A stretch of 64,000 bases of DNA from Avibacterium sp. 20-132 (lineage in GTDB: Bacteria; Pseudomonadota; Gammaproteobacteria; Enterobacterales; Pasteurellaceae). The notes beneath the pieces are model-generated. The model saw nothing but the letters and a program-made list of their open reading frames with translations, was not told where the DNA came from and did no database searches. Of the stretch, positions 44,408 to 55,671 are shown piece by piece (the first letter of the stretch is position 1; every line of letters begins with the position of its first letter). The translations under genes were made by a program, and so were the position numbers. The stretch is taken from contig NZ_CP091456.1 of NCBI RefSeq assembly GCF_023611925.1, positions 1,902,001-1,966,000 on the forward strand, read 5' to 3'.

Positions 44408-46417
44408 TTAAGGTACTAGGATTGGCGGTAATATTTCATCATTCAGCCAAGTTTTATCTCCCTCTTTTTTAATTTGAATGGTGTAATTATCACCGTTTTC
44501 TTTTAAATAAGGGTTAAGTTCTCCTTCAGGATAGAGCCAATCATTAATTAATGACCAAGAAATAGACTGTTTATCTTTCAATAAATTAGCTTTAAATAAC
44601 TTATTCACGATAGAAAAATAAAGATCAAACTCTGTTTTCTGCCATTTTTCTAATAATAAGGTTGAGGTGGTTTTATCTTGTTGCTCTTCTAAAATACCAG
44701 ATTTTAGATTGAGTTTTCCTTCAAAAGGGGTAAGTGAGGTGGAAGGATAAGTATCTATTTCTCCACTTAATGTTGCATTTTCAATATTAATAGCAATATT
44801 TTTAATTGGTTGATAAACGAGTAAGTCCGTATCCTCATCGGCATTAAGATATTTATCACAGGCAGCTTGATAAATAAGATTGCTACAAATATTAAGCGGA
44901 ATCAGTGTTCCAACATTTGTTACGCTAAATGGAAGGCTAAATTTTCCATTTTTTAATTGAAATTGCTCTTTTTTATTAATGTAGCTTCCTAGTGTGAGTT
45001 CAATATTTTCATTATCTTGTTTTTCTTCAGATATAGCACCGCTTGCTCCGATCGTTATTTCTTTAAGTTCGATATTATCATCTAAAGTAAATTCATCTAT
45101 TTTAAATAACGCTTGTTGTGATTGGTTGTAATCTTGTGCTAAGGTTTTTAAGGCAGAAATAAAGGTGCTTTTCTCTTTTTCTACTTGCTTAGCTTCTTGT
45201 TTCGTTTCTGGTGATTTGGCTTTGGAAAATAGTTGAATAGTTGATTTTAACAATGCTAGCTGCGTGGCAAGATTTACATTTTTATTGTTACCCTCAAATT
45301 GTATTCCTTTGATTTGAAAATGTTCATTTTCACCTTTGTTTTGACAAGATTTTAATGCAAGCGCATAGTTACTTTGTGCTTGAGATAAGTCAGAAAAATT
45401 TCCTTTTAAGAAAGATGAGAAATTATCAAAAGAAACGCCCTGATCTTTTTCTTTATGTGTAAAGGTTAAGTTTTCAAAAGTAAAACTGAGTTCACTTTCT
45501 TTATTTTGAAAGAGTAAATCTAAAGCTTGGTCGATAATTTCTACTGTATTGAGTTCATTTTTATTGTTGAGTAAATGCAATAATTTTACATAGCTAAGTT
45601 GATTGGGAATCTCTTTTTGTGAAGCATTAAGCGCAACATTTTTGAATTGAATCGTAGAATGTTTAGGGTTTTTATCTGTAATAGTCAGCCCATCAGCATT
45701 TATTTTAGCACTTAAATTATAATTGCTACCAGCATCAGATTTATCTAAATTAAAATCTAATTTTTTTAATTTGATATTTGTGTTATCCCCATTTAATAAA
45801 TAGACATCCCCATCTTTAAGCTTAATGGAAATATTTTCAATATCATATTGATTATCATCAATAGGAATAAGTGTTGCATCAGCAATAAGATCGTGAATCT
45901 TTGAATTAGCATCATAATTAAAGCCAGACAAATGACTTTGCACGTCCATTAGATGGCTTTTAGGTTCAAAATTCAGATCAATAACAAGTGTTTGTGATTT
46001 ATTGGCAAGATCGCGAAATTGTGTATAAATATTTGATTGGAAATAATCACCAATCACGGAAAATTTACTTGTGATATTATTTTTATCAATAGTAACTTTA
46101 AAATTTTTATTTAATTCTTTTACAAAGCTTGGGACAAGGGCTGAATCCGCAAACACAGCAAAAGGCAGTGCGGTAAGTTTTGTTTGAATCATTTCACTTG
46201 ATGTGTTGGTACTATCACCAGAGAGTTTGAAAATAAGTTCGCGACTGAAGAAATTTTTCTTTTTTTCAACCACATCTAATTGAAATTTATTTTGCAATGA
46301 ATAAGGGAATTTTTGCAGAATGTAATCAATTTTATGATTGGTGTAAATTTGTGCGCCTAAAGCTAATGTGGCAGCAATCAAGGATAGTGAACCAACAATT
46401 TTTACTTTTTTATTCAT
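44408..46417 (-). CDS. DUF945 (YdgA-like) protein
   Basis: A 669-residue protein of the YdgA/DUF945 family, which is larger than the 500-residue E. coli member. One N-terminal membrane helix (about 5-22, LSLIAATLALGAQIYT) anchors a long periplasmic part of repeated beta-rich segments (NVALNASQKEI, FENLTFTHKEK, IKGIQFEGNNKN). Function is not established; AsmA-like repeats have been suggested for similar proteins. The ATG at 46417 with AGGAAAG upstream is chosen over one 33 bases earlier. It ends 28 bases from the IS3 remnant. Confidence 0.7.
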   Translation of the reverse strand: MNKKVKIVGSLSLIAATLALGAQIYTNHKIDYILQKFPYSLQNKFQLDVVEKKKNFFSRELIFKLSGDSTNTSSEMIQTKLTALPFAVFADSALVPSFVKELNKNFKVTIDKNNITSKFSVIGDYFQSNIYTQFRDLANKSQTLVIDLNFEPKSHLMDVQSHLSGFNYDANSKIHDLIADATLIPIDDNQYDIENISIKLKDGDVYLLNGDNTNIKLKKLDFNLDKSDAGSNYNLSAKINADGLTITDKNPKHSTIQFKNVALNASQKEIPNQLSYVKLLHLLNNKNELNTVEIIDQALDLLFQNKESELSFTFENLTFTHKEKDQGVSFDNFSSFLKGNFSDLSQAQSNYALALKSCQNKGENEHFQIKGIQFEGNNKNVNLATQLALLKSTIQLFSKAKSPETKQEAKQVEKEKSTFISALKTLAQDYNQSQQALFKIDEFTLDDNIELKEITIGASGAISEEKQDNENIELTLGSYINKKEQFQLKNGKFSLPFSVTNVGTLIPLNICSNLIYQAACDKYLNADEDTDLLVYQPIKNIAINIENATLSGEIDTYPSTSLTPFEGKLNLKSGILEEQQDKTTSTLLLEKWQKTEFDLYFSIVNKLFKANLLKDKQSISWSLINDWLYPEGELNPYLKENGDNYTIQIKKEGDKTWLNDEILPPILVP

Positions 46418-46575
46418 AGACTTTCCTAACTTTAGGGATTGATTTTCCAAAAGTATAGCCGATTTATCGGTGAGCGATAAGAGCTTTGCTATGAATTTGT
46501 TTCATAAAATAATGAAATTTTTAAAATTGACACTACAGTGCTTTCCCATTATCTTATAGCCGTAAAGCAGTCTAA

Positions 46576-47484
<909 letters not shown>

Positions 47485-47491
47485 ACGTATT

Positions 47492-47527
47492 AAGCAGAAA
47501 TGGGGAAAACCTCATTTTTGCTTTTTT
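47492..47527 (+). terminator. Terminator of metF
   Basis: An A/T-rich stem (AAGCAGAAATGGGG... pairing with CCTCATTTTTGCTT, one bulge or wobble) followed by six T, 8 bases after the metF stop. Confidence 0.75.
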
Positions 47528-47540
47528 ATGGCTTAAATTG

Positions 47541-48332
47541 TCAAACTAACTGCAACACTTTATCAAAATAAACTTCATAAGGTGTTTTCCAGTTTAAACA
47601 TTTGCGTGGTCGGTGATTTAATTTATCGACCACGGTTTGTATTTGTGCTTCTGAAAAGAGCGTAATGTCTCGACCTTTCGGAAAATATTCCCTCAGTAAA
47701 CCGTTCGTGTTTTCATTTGTTCCTCTTTGCCAAGGTTGGTGAGGCAATGGAAAGTAAAATTCAACCTGAAGTCGTTCCGTTACCTGCTGATGTTTTGCAA
47801 ACTCCTTCTCTCTATCTGGGATAATGCTCTCTAAAGGCTGATTTTGCAAGGGTTCAGCCATTACCTTGGCAACGCTTTCTGCTCGCTTTGCGGGCAATTT
47901 TCTGACGAGGGAAAAACAGCTTTTTCTATCAGTCAAGGTCAATAAACAGGCTTTGCCTGTTACGCCCAACACCGTATCCGCTTCCCAATCGCCTAAACGG
48001 CTTCGCGCCTCGGCTTCGCTTGGTCGTTCGGTTAAATGATGACTAATAGGGATTTTCCCGCGTTTTTCCACATAGTCATTGGTATGCCGCCTTTTCCCGC
48101 TATGACGGAGTTTCCGAATCGCCCCTCTTGCCCCGTGCGATAACCCTTTCTCATCAAACCACCCAGTATAAATCCCTCGGTAAATATTGGCAAAGCTAAT
48201 AGAAAATCTGCTTTGTTCGTATTTCAAACGAGCGGCAATTTGCTCTGGCGACCAATTCTCTTGTAAGAACTTTTGCTTAACAAAATCAAACAATTTCAGG
48301 TCGGCTCTTTCGCTTGGGTTTTGGTGTCCCAA
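47541..48332 (-). pseudogene. IS30-family transposase, 5'-truncated
   Basis: A 263-codon remnant of a transposase normally about 320-340 long. The N-terminal helix-turn-helix is missing. The DDE core is visible: GDWEADTVLG (first Asp), IIPDREKEFAKH (second Asp) and PWQRGTNENTNGLLREYFPKG (Glu). The reading begins inside the neighbouring IS1016 remnant. Confidence 0.85.
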
Positions 48333-48940
48333 AGTTAAACCGAAATTCGCATTCTTTCAAGAATAACGGAAAAGATTTCTTGTCAATTTCGTTATATTTT
48401 CTTAGTACTCGTTTAGCCTGATTCCAGAAATTTTCAATCTCATTAATGTGATTTTTTGTTTCTGCGAAATGAGTTGAATGATTAATTCTGACGTGCTTAA
48501 ATTCGCTTATATCTAGCACATCGTAGCTGTGATAGTAATCGGTATAAACAACGCTATCAGGCATAATTTTCCTTTTAATTACAGGAGGTAAGGTGTTAGT
48601 CTTAGTCTTAGTATTTTCAACAATAACCGTATAGGCTTTTCCTTCTCGTTTCAGCATACCAAAAACTGCTGTTTTACCCTTAGCACCTCGTCCCCTTTTT
48701 CCTTTTCTTTTTCCACCAAAATAGCTTTCATCAAGCTCAATTTCACCAGCAAAAATCTCGTTGGCATCTTGGGCTAAATGGTCGCTAATCGCCTCCTTGA
48801 TTTTGCGATAAAAGAGGGCGGCTGAATTAGGGTTAATTTCCAGTAAATTTGCTGCTGAACGAGCTGCCACTTCAAGTACAAAAAATTCTAGCAGTTTTTT
48901 CGGTATAGATTTCTTGAGTTTACAATGAGTTATCTTTATT
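48286..48940 (-). pseudogene. IS1016-type (IS1595 family) transposase, start lost and 3' end replaced
   Basis: The frame reads from about 48940 (ITHCKLKKSIPKKLLEF...) through AARSAANLLEINPNSAALFYRKI, GEIELDESYFGG and the VVYTDYYHSY and HINEIENFWNQAKRVLRKYN segments typical of IS1016. There is no ATG at the expected start, where ATA codons stand. The C-terminal residues after FNFGTPK run into the IS30 sequence. Confidence 0.8.
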
Positions 48941-48978
48941 TTTATAGACTAATATAACTGTTAATCTAATACAGCCCC

Positions 48979-49192
48979 TAAATCATTATCTTAAGCATAA
49001 CTAACATTTATTGCCGACTTGTCAGCATTTAGCCAAAATAACCCATAGAGGAGCATTAATTTTATTATCTAATTTAAAGTTTGATTGGCAAAATTTCTTT
49101 TGCATAACAATGAAAGTTATGCTTTAATTTTTGAATAAAATTTCACTATATGTGATTAAATATTTATTTGGTGGTAATTATGGAAGGTCAAT
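48979..49192 (+). promoter_or_regulatory. Upstream region of first oppA
   Basis: A 214-base AT-rich gap between the IS1016 end and oppA. It should hold the oppA promoter, but no exact boxes are called. No gene or repeat is seen. Confidence 0.35.
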
Positions 49193-50830
49193 ATGCCAAT
49201 GATGTTTAAAAAATCGGTGCTTGCTGTAATGTTAGGGGCTTTAGCTGCTGGTCAGCTTTATGCTGCCGAGGTGCCAGAAGGAACGCTTTTAGCGGAAAAA
49301 CAAGAATTAGTATGGAATGTGGGGGCTAATCCAGCAACCTTAGATCCACAAAAAATAGAGGGCGTTGTTGAAACAAATTATGCTCAGCAATTATTTGAAA
49401 CTTTAGTTATTTCTGATGAAAAAGGAAGGATAAAACCCGGTGCGGCAATTTCTTGGGAACATAGCAATGATTTTAAAACGTGGACCTTTCATTTACGTCC
49501 AAATGCAAAATGGTCTAATGGTGATCCTGTTGTTGCAGGGGATTTTGTGTATGCTTGGCAACGTTTAGCTGATCCAAATACCGCTGCACCTTATGCAACC
49601 TTTTTAGAATTTGTGCAATTAAAAAATGCTGCTCAAGTTGTATCAGGTAAGCTACCTGTAAGCGAATTGGGCGTTGAAGCAAAAGATGAGCATACTTTAG
49701 TCCTTCATTTGATAGAACCTGTTCCCTATGTTGATAAATTAGTTGAGTATATCGTACTTGCACCAGTAAATAAAAAAGTGATAGAGCAGTTTGGCAGTGA
49801 ATGGACTAAACCGGGTAATTTAGTTGGAAACGGGGCATTTATTTTAAAATCAGCTGTGGTGAATGAAAAAACGGAATTAGAACGTAATCCATATTATTGG
49901 GATAATAAACATACGCGATTAGACAGGGTAACTTTATTACCTATTGTGTCTTCTTCAACTGATGTGGCTCGTTATCGTGCTGGTGATGAAGATGTGACTC
50001 ATGGTGAAATGCCAATTGAATCTTATATAAAAATTAAAAATGATTTGCCTGATGAACTTTATCATACGCCATTACTTTGTACTTATATGTATGAAGTCAA
50101 TATGCAAAAATCACCATTTAATGATGTTAAGGTACGTAAGGCATTATCTTTGGCGTTAGAACGTAGCCTCTTAACGGATAAAGTATTACAACAAGGGCAG
50201 AATGTTACTTATAGCTTTACTCCAACGTTTATTAATGGAGGGGAAAAGATCACAAAACCAGAATGGGCTAATTGGTCACAAACACAGCGTAATCAAGAGG
50301 CAATAAAATTATTAAAAGAAGCTGGATTTGATAGCAACCATCCTCTGAATTTTAAGTTGTTGTATAACACTTCAGATAACTACAAAAAATTAGCCAGTGC
50401 AACACAAGCCATTTGGAAGAAAAATTTACAAGGTATCGTAAATGTTACCTTAGAGAATCAGGAGTGGAAAACTTATCTCGATTCTTTACATCAAGGTAAT
50501 TTTGAGGTTGCACGAGTTAGATGGTGTGCAGATTATAATGAAGCGACGACGTTTCTGAATTACTATCTATCCAATAGCACAAATAATATCTCTTCTTATA
50601 AAAGTGCAGAATATGATAGATTGGTTTCTTCATCATTTAATGAGCCAATGGAAGAAAAAAGAGCAGAAATTTATGCGCAGGCAGAAAAAGTGTTAGAAAA
50701 AGATACCGCACTTATTCCTGTATATAATTATGTGTCTCCTCGTCTGATCAAACCTTGGGTAAAAGGTTTTGCGGTACAACATCCGGGGCAAAATTATTAT
50801 CTAAAAGATGTTTATATTATTAAACATTAA
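49193..50830 (+). CDS. oppA: Periplasmic oligopeptide-binding protein OppA, paralogue 1
   Basis: A 545-residue SBP_bac_5 protein that captures peptides for the OppBCDF importer. Signal peptide: hydrophobic core about 8-22 ending LYAAEVP. Family marks are GANPATLDPQK, WSNGDPVVAGDFVYAWQRLADP, NPYYWDN and the C-terminal YYLKDVYIIKH. It is about 75-80 percent alike to the next gene by eye. AAGG lies 5 bases before the first ATG, with alternative starts at codons 3-4. It has its own hairpin downstream (about 50872-50894). Confidence 0.93.
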   Translation: MPMMFKKSVLAVMLGALAAGQLYAAEVPEGTLLAEKQELVWNVGANPATLDPQKIEGVVETNYAQQLFETLVISDEKGRIKPGAAISWEHSNDFKTWTFHLRPNAKWSNGDPVVAGDFVYAWQRLADPNTAAPYATFLEFVQLKNAAQVVSGKLPVSELGVEAKDEHTLVLHLIEPVPYVDKLVEYIVLAPVNKKVIEQFGSEWTKPGNLVGNGAFILKSAVVNEKTELERNPYYWDNKHTRLDRVTLLPIVSSSTDVARYRAGDEDVTHGEMPIESYIKIKNDLPDELYHTPLLCTYMYEVNMQKSPFNDVKVRKALSLALERSLLTDKVLQQGQNVTYSFTPTFINGGEKITKPEWANWSQTQRNQEAIKLLKEAGFDSNHPLNFKLLYNTSDNYKKLASATQAIWKKNLQGIVNVTLENQEWKTYLDSLHQGNFEVARVRWCADYNEATTFLNYYLSNSTNNISSYKSAEYDRLVSSSFNEPMEEKRAEIYAQAEKVLEKDTALIPVYNYVSPRLIKPWVKGFAVQHPGQNYYLKDVYIIKH

Positions 50831-50871
50831 GCGGTAGCCCAGAACCTATTACAGCAGCATTTTAAACTAAT

Positions 50872-50894
50872 ACAGCGAGACATTGTCTCGTTGT
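50872..50894 (+). terminator. Hairpin after first oppA
   Basis: A 10-bp stem (ACAGCGAGAC with GTCTCGTTGT, one G-T pair) and 3-base loop. The following bases are only moderately T-rich, so it may be a weak terminator or 3'-end stabiliser. Confidence 0.5.
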
Positions 50895-51103
50895 ATTGTT
50901 TACATTATTTTCATCATACGTTTTTTGAAGCATTAAACCTACATCACTTTAGATAATACACATTTTTTTCGTTATTTTCATAAATGAAATGTGTCAATGA
51001 ATCTCAAATAAGACAATTCCCAATGATTTCGCAATTTCTTATTTACAAGTTTAAAAAATTCCTTTATTAATTAAGACCATTTTATAAAAAATCAGGAGTA
51101 AAT

Positions 51104-52744
51104 ATGCACACTTTATTTAAAAAATCATTACTGTCGGCATTATTAGGATTGTCTTTATCAGTAGGGACTGCAATGGCGGCGAATGTGCCAGAAGGCACGC
51201 AATTAGCGGATAAGCAAGAATTAATCTGGAATGTGAGTTCAAACCCTGCCACCCTTGATCCTCAGAAAATGGAAGGTGATGTTGAGGGGAATTATGCACG
51301 TCAACTATATGAAACATTAGTGATTTCTGATGCGAAAGGGCATATTATACCCGGTGCGGCGAGTTCTTGGGAACACAGTGACGACTTTAAAACGTGGACA
51401 TTCCATTTACGCCCTGAAGCGAAATGGTCTAATGGCGAGTCCGTAGTGGCTGGCGATTTTGTTTATGCCTGGCAACGTTTAGCTGATCCTAAAACAGCCT
51501 CACCTTATTCAAGCTTCCTTGAGTTCGTTAAATTAAAAAATGCTGATCAAGTGATTGCTGGCAAACTTTCACCCGCTGAGTTAGGGGTGGAGGCGAAAGA
51601 CGATCATACGTTAGTGTTGCATTTAACGGAATCCGTTCCTTATGTGGATAAATTGGTTGAACATTATGTATTAGCGCCAGTGAATAAACACGTCGTAGAA
51701 CAGTTTGGTGATAATTGGACAAAACCCGGGAATTTAGTTGGTAATGGGGCGTTTGTATTAAAATCCGCGGTGGTTAATGAAAAAGCGGAATTAGAACGTA
51801 ATCCATATTATTGGGATAATGCACATACCGTATTAGAAAAAATCGTATTATTGCCGATTGAATCCGCTTCAATAGATGTCTCTCGTTACCGTGCTGGTGA
51901 TGAAGATATGACAGGAAAAGAAATCCCAATTGAACTTTATGCCAAAGTCAAAAAAGAGTTGGGGGATGAATTAACACACGCCCCGCAACTTTGTACTTAT
52001 CTTTATGAAATTAACACCGCCAAAGCGCCATTTGATAATCCTAAAGTGCGTAAAGCCTTGTCTTTAGCGCTAGAGCGTGAAATTTTAACGGATAAAATCT
52101 TACAACAAGGTCAAAAACCTGCTTATATTTTTACCCCACCATTTATCAATGGCGCGGAAAAAATGGTAAATCCTGAATGGGCGAATTGGACACAAGATCA
52201 GCGTAATCAAGCTGCGCTTAACCTATTGAAAGAAGCGGGATTCGATAAATCACACCCATTAAATTTTAACTTATTGTATAACACCTCAGACAACCATAAG
52301 AAATTGGCGAGTGCAGCACAATCTATTTGGAAGAAAAATTTACAAGGGGTTGTCAATGTAACCCTAGAAAACCAGGAATGGAAAACCTATCTAGATACGC
52401 GTCATCAAGGCAATTTTGATGTAGCGCGTGCGGGTTGGTGTGCCGATTATAATGAAGCGAGTACGTTCTTAAATTATTATTTATCTAACAGTGCAAATAA
52501 TACGGCATTCTATAAAAACGCTGCTTATGATGCCTTGATTGCTTCCGCATTTAACGCACAAAGTGATGAACAACGTGCTGAAATTTATGCACAAGCAGAG
52601 CAAATATTAGACAATGATACTGCGCTGATCCCCGTTTATCATTATGTGCAGCCTCGCCTGATTAAGCCTTGGGTGAAAGGTTTTGCTTATGCACATCCTG
52701 CACAAAATTATTATTTAAAAGACGTTTATATTATTAAACATTAA
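51104..52744 (+). CDS. oppA: Periplasmic oligopeptide-binding protein OppA, paralogue 2
   Basis: A 546-residue SBP_bac_5 protein, tandem duplicate of the preceding gene and the one next to oppB. The signal peptide ends TAMAANVP. Motifs match those of paralogue 1 (NPATLDPQKMEG, WSNGESVVAGDFVYAWQRLADP, YYLKDVYIIKH), but the two differ in scattered ligand-region residues, for example ARAGWCADY against ARVRWCADY. AGGAG lies 8 bases before the ATG. A strong terminator follows. Confidence 0.95.
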   Translation: MHTLFKKSLLSALLGLSLSVGTAMAANVPEGTQLADKQELIWNVSSNPATLDPQKMEGDVEGNYARQLYETLVISDAKGHIIPGAASSWEHSDDFKTWTFHLRPEAKWSNGESVVAGDFVYAWQRLADPKTASPYSSFLEFVKLKNADQVIAGKLSPAELGVEAKDDHTLVLHLTESVPYVDKLVEHYVLAPVNKHVVEQFGDNWTKPGNLVGNGAFVLKSAVVNEKAELERNPYYWDNAHTVLEKIVLLPIESASIDVSRYRAGDEDMTGKEIPIELYAKVKKELGDELTHAPQLCTYLYEINTAKAPFDNPKVRKALSLALEREILTDKILQQGQKPAYIFTPPFINGAEKMVNPEWANWTQDQRNQAALNLLKEAGFDKSHPLNFNLLYNTSDNHKKLASAAQSIWKKNLQGVVNVTLENQEWKTYLDTRHQGNFDVARAGWCADYNEASTFLNYYLSNSANNTAFYKNAAYDALIASAFNAQSDEQRAEIYAQAEQILDNDTALIPVYHYVQPRLIKPWVKGFAYAHPAQNYYLKDVYIIKH

Positions 52745-52752
52745 TCTTTTTG

Positions 52753-52794
52753 CACCCGCACATTGTTTACATTATTAAGTGCGGGTGTTTTTTT
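52753..52794 (+). terminator. Attenuating terminator between oppA and oppB
   Basis: A GC-rich 9-bp stem (CACCCGCAC at 52753-52761 with GTGCGGGTG at 52779-52787), 17-base loop, then seven T. It allows far more binding protein than permease to be made from one transcript. Confidence 0.85.
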
Positions 52795-52823
52795 CATTAT
52801 TTTTATCTTTGTGGGATAACATT

Positions 52824-53744
52824 ATGCTTAAATTAATTTTTCGCCGTATCTTAGAGGCGATCCCAACCCTATTTATTTTAATCACGGTTTCTTTTTTTAT
52901 GATGCGACTTGCCCCCGGTAGTCCATTTTCCAGTGAAAAAAATTACCCCCCAGAAGTGATTGCAAATATCGAAGCAAAATATCACTTAAATGAGCCACTT
53001 ATGGTGCAATATGGGATTTATTTGAAAGATTTAGCGCACGGTGATTTTGGTCCTTCCTTTAAATATAAGGATTACACGGTTAATCAGCTTGTTGCACAAT
53101 CTTTCCCTGTTTCCTTAAAGTTAGGTTTTTCTGCCTTTTTAATCGCACTGATATGTGGCATTTCTGCTGGTGTGATTGCGGCATTAAAGCAAAACAAGTG
53201 GCTAGATTATTTAATAATGACCTTTGCAATGACGGGCGTTGTTGTACCGAGTTTTGTTGTTGCGCCGTTGTTAATATTAATTTTTTCGATTACGCTGAAA
53301 TGGCTTCCCTCTGGCGGTTGGGAAGGGGGACAGCTAAGTAATATTATCTTACCAATGATCGCGCTTTCTTTATCCTATATTGCCAGCATTGCTCGAATTA
53401 TGCGTAGTTCAATGATTGAAGTATTGCATTCAAATTTTATCCGTACGGCAAAAGCGAAAGGATTACCGATGTCGCGTATTATCTTAAAACACGCATTACG
53501 TCCCGCGTTATTACCTGTGATCTCTTATATGGGGCCGGCATTCGTTGGGATTATTACCGGATCAATGGTGATTGAAAGCATTTTTGTTTTGCCCGGAATT
53601 GGTCAGCTTTTTGTTAATGGCGCGTTAAACCGAGATTATTCTTTAGTACTCAGTTTAACCATTTTAGTGGGAACATTAACCATCGTTTTTAATGCCATCG
53701 TCGATATTTTATATGCGGTGATTGATCCGAAAATTCGTTATTAA
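52824..53744 (+). CDS. oppB: Oligopeptide ABC transporter permease OppB
   Basis: A 306-residue permease with six membrane helices. It starts MLKLIFRRILEAIPTLFI and has the EAA-loop IRTAKAKGLPMSRIILKHALRPA that contacts the ATPases, then GSMVIESIFVLPGIGQLFVNG. The ATG at 52824 gives the standard start; a reading beginning 45 bases earlier overlaps the terminator region. Confidence 0.95.
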   Translation: MLKLIFRRILEAIPTLFILITVSFFMMRLAPGSPFSSEKNYPPEVIANIEAKYHLNEPLMVQYGIYLKDLAHGDFGPSFKYKDYTVNQLVAQSFPVSLKLGFSAFLIALICGISAGVIAALKQNKWLDYLIMTFAMTGVVVPSFVVAPLLILIFSITLKWLPSGGWEGGQLSNIILPMIALSLSYIASIARIMRSSMIEVLHSNFIRTAKAKGLPMSRIILKHALRPALLPVISYMGPAFVGIITGSMVIESIFVLPGIGQLFVNGALNRDYSLVLSLTILVGTLTIVFNAIVDILYAVIDPKIRY

Positions 53745-53759
53745 TGGAGTGCCAAAAAA

Positions 53760-54671
53760 ATGATAAAAACAAAAGAAAATCAAGCACTGATGGAAAAATT
53801 GGGCGAGCAATTAGAACGGGTTGAAGGACGCAGTTTATGGCAAGATGCAAGACGCCGTTTTTTCCGTAATAAAGCGGCGGTGATGAGCTTGTTTGTGCTA
53901 TTTTTAATTTTACTTTTTGTCACCTTTGCGCCAATGTTAATGCCTTTTAGTTATGATGACACGGATTGGGCAATGATGGCTTCACCGCCAGATGTTGAAT
54001 CAATGCATTATTTAGGCACAGACGGATTAGGGCGAGATCTTCTGGTTCGCCTTGCCATTGGTGGACGAATTTCCTTATTAGTAGGGATTGCCGGCGCATT
54101 TATCGCCGTTTTAGTTGGTACGCTTTATGGGGCAACAGCGGGGTATGTGGGCGGCAAAACCGATGCCATTTTAATGCGTATTTTAGAGATTTTATATTCT
54201 TTCCCTTTTATGTTTTTTGTGATCCTATTGGTGACCTTCTTTGGGCAAAATATTTTGCTTATTTTCGTGGCAATAGGGATGGTCTCTTGGTTGGATATGG
54301 CGCGTATCGTGCGTGGACAAACGCTCAGTCTCAAACGCAAAGAATTTATCGAAGCAGCGATTGTATGTGGTGTTTCGCCTCGACAAATTGTATGGCGACA
54401 CATCGTTCCAAATGTGTTAGGTGTTGTCGTGGTTTATGCCTCTTTACTCGTGCCGGGAATGATCTTATTTGAATCCTTTTTAAGTTTCTTAGGGCTAGGT
54501 ACGCAAGAACCACTTAGTAGCTGGGGCGCATTATTAAATGATGGGGCAAAATCAATGGAAGCCACCCCTTGGCTACTGATTTTTCCAGCGGTTTTTTTAG
54601 TAATTACATTATTTTGTTTTAATTTTATTGGTGATGGCTTGCGTGATGCGCTTGATCCAAAAGATCGATAA
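53760..54671 (+). CDS. oppC: Oligopeptide ABC transporter permease OppC
   Basis: A 303-residue permease partner of OppB. A cytoplasmic N-terminal arm (EGRSLWQDARRRFFRNKAAV) leads into six helices; HYLGTDGLGRDLLVRLAIGGRISL and the EAA loop FIEAAIVCGVSPRQIVWRHIVPN are diagnostic. It follows oppB by 15 bases and is followed by oppD after 9. Confidence 0.95.
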   Translation: MIKTKENQALMEKLGEQLERVEGRSLWQDARRRFFRNKAAVMSLFVLFLILLFVTFAPMLMPFSYDDTDWAMMASPPDVESMHYLGTDGLGRDLLVRLAIGGRISLLVGIAGAFIAVLVGTLYGATAGYVGGKTDAILMRILEILYSFPFMFFVILLVTFFGQNILLIFVAIGMVSWLDMARIVRGQTLSLKRKEFIEAAIVCGVSPRQIVWRHIVPNVLGVVVVYASLLVPGMILFESFLSFLGLGTQEPLSSWGALLNDGAKSMEATPWLLIFPAVFLVITLFCFNFIGDGLRDALDPKDR

Positions 54672-54680
54672 GGTGAGAAA

Positions 54681-55670
54681 ATGAAAAACGAAAAACACCC
54701 TCTCCTTGATGTACAAGATTTAAGAGTCACCTTCAAAACACCAGATGGTGAGGTTACCGCCGTGAATAATTTAACCTTTACCCTCAACGCAGGGGAAACC
54801 CTCGGTATTGTTGGGGAGTCAGGCTCGGGCAAATCACAAACTGCCTTTGCATTAATGGGATTATTGGCGGATAACGGTAAAACCTCTGGTTCTGCTCGTT
54901 TTAATGGAGAAGAAATTTTAGGTTTATCCTCATCACAATTAAACCGCTTAAGAGCGGAGCAAATTGCGATGATTTTCCAAGATCCAATGACCTCGTTAAA
55001 TCCTTATATGAAAATTGGCGAGCAGCTAACCGAAGTGCTGGTCTTACATAAAGGGTACAGCTATAAGCAAGCCTTTGAAGAATCCGTAAAAATGTTAGAT
55101 GCGGTGAAAATGCCAGAAGCACGTAAACGAATGGCAATGTATCCGCACGAATTTTCTGGTGGTATGCGTCAGCGTGTTATGATCGCAATGGCATTATTAT
55201 GCCGTCCAAAATTATTGATTGCCGATGAACCAACCACCGCCTTAGATGTAACAGTACAAGCACAGATTATGACTTTATTAAATGAGTTAAAACACGAGTT
55301 TAATACAGCAATTATTATGATTACTCACGATCTCGGCGTGGTGGCAGGGAGCTGTGATCAAGTGCTGGTGATGTATGCGGGAAGAACAATGGAATATGGT
55401 TCAGCGAAAGAAATTTTCTATCAGCCAACGCATCCTTACTCCATTGGTTTAATCAATGCAGTGCCACGCTTAGATTCTGAAGAAGATAAACTCTTAACGA
55501 TTCCGGGCAATCCGCCGAATTTATTACATTTGCCAACAGGCTGCCCGTTTAGCCCACGTTGCCAATTTGCGACGGAACAATGTAAAGATAGCCCATTATT
55601 AGAGGAATTTGCACCAAATCGTTTACGCGCGTGTTTTATTGCCCCTACTCAGCTGCTAAGAGGAAATTAA
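54681..55670 (+). CDS. oppD: Oligopeptide ABC transporter ATPase OppD
   Basis: A 329-residue ATPase. Walker [11 protein letters not shown]-loop [10 protein letters not shown], signature [15 protein letters not shown], Walker [13 protein letters not shown] and H-loop [10 protein letters not shown] are all present. The C-terminal Cys-rich part ([18 protein letters not shown]) is typical of the oligo/dipeptide subfamily. It works as a heterodimer with OppF, whose gene starts one base after this one stops. Confidence 0.96.
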   Translation: MKNEKHPLLDVQDLRVTFKTPDGEVTAVNNLTFTLNAGETLGIVGESGSGKSQTAFALMGLLADNGKTSGSARFNGEEILGLSSSQLNRLRAEQIAMIFQDPMTSLNPYMKIGEQLTEVLVLHKGYSYKQAFEESVKMLDAVKMPEARKRMAMYPHEFSGGMRQRVMIAMALLCRPKLLIADEPTTALDVTVQAQIMTLLNELKHEFNTAIIMITHDLGVVAGSCDQVLVMYAGRTMEYGSAKEIFYQPTHPYSIGLINAVPRLDSEEDKLLTIPGNPPNLLHLPTGCPFSPRCQFATEQCKDSPLLEEFAPNRLRACFIAPTQLLRGN

Positions 55671-55671
55671 G

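Larger units (their letters stand above)
47533..48978 (-). mobile_element. Fused IS30-type and IS1016-type insertion sequence remnants
   Basis: The left end (TGACAATTTAAG on the minus strand, next to the transposase stop) looks like an IS30-family end. The right end at 48978 (GGGGCTGTATTAGATTAACA on the minus strand) looks like an IS1016/IS1595-family end. Each element lacks the end and the coding part that should face the other; the join lies near 48290-48330. It suggests insertion of one into the other followed by loss, or a deletion between neighbours. Confidence 0.75.
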
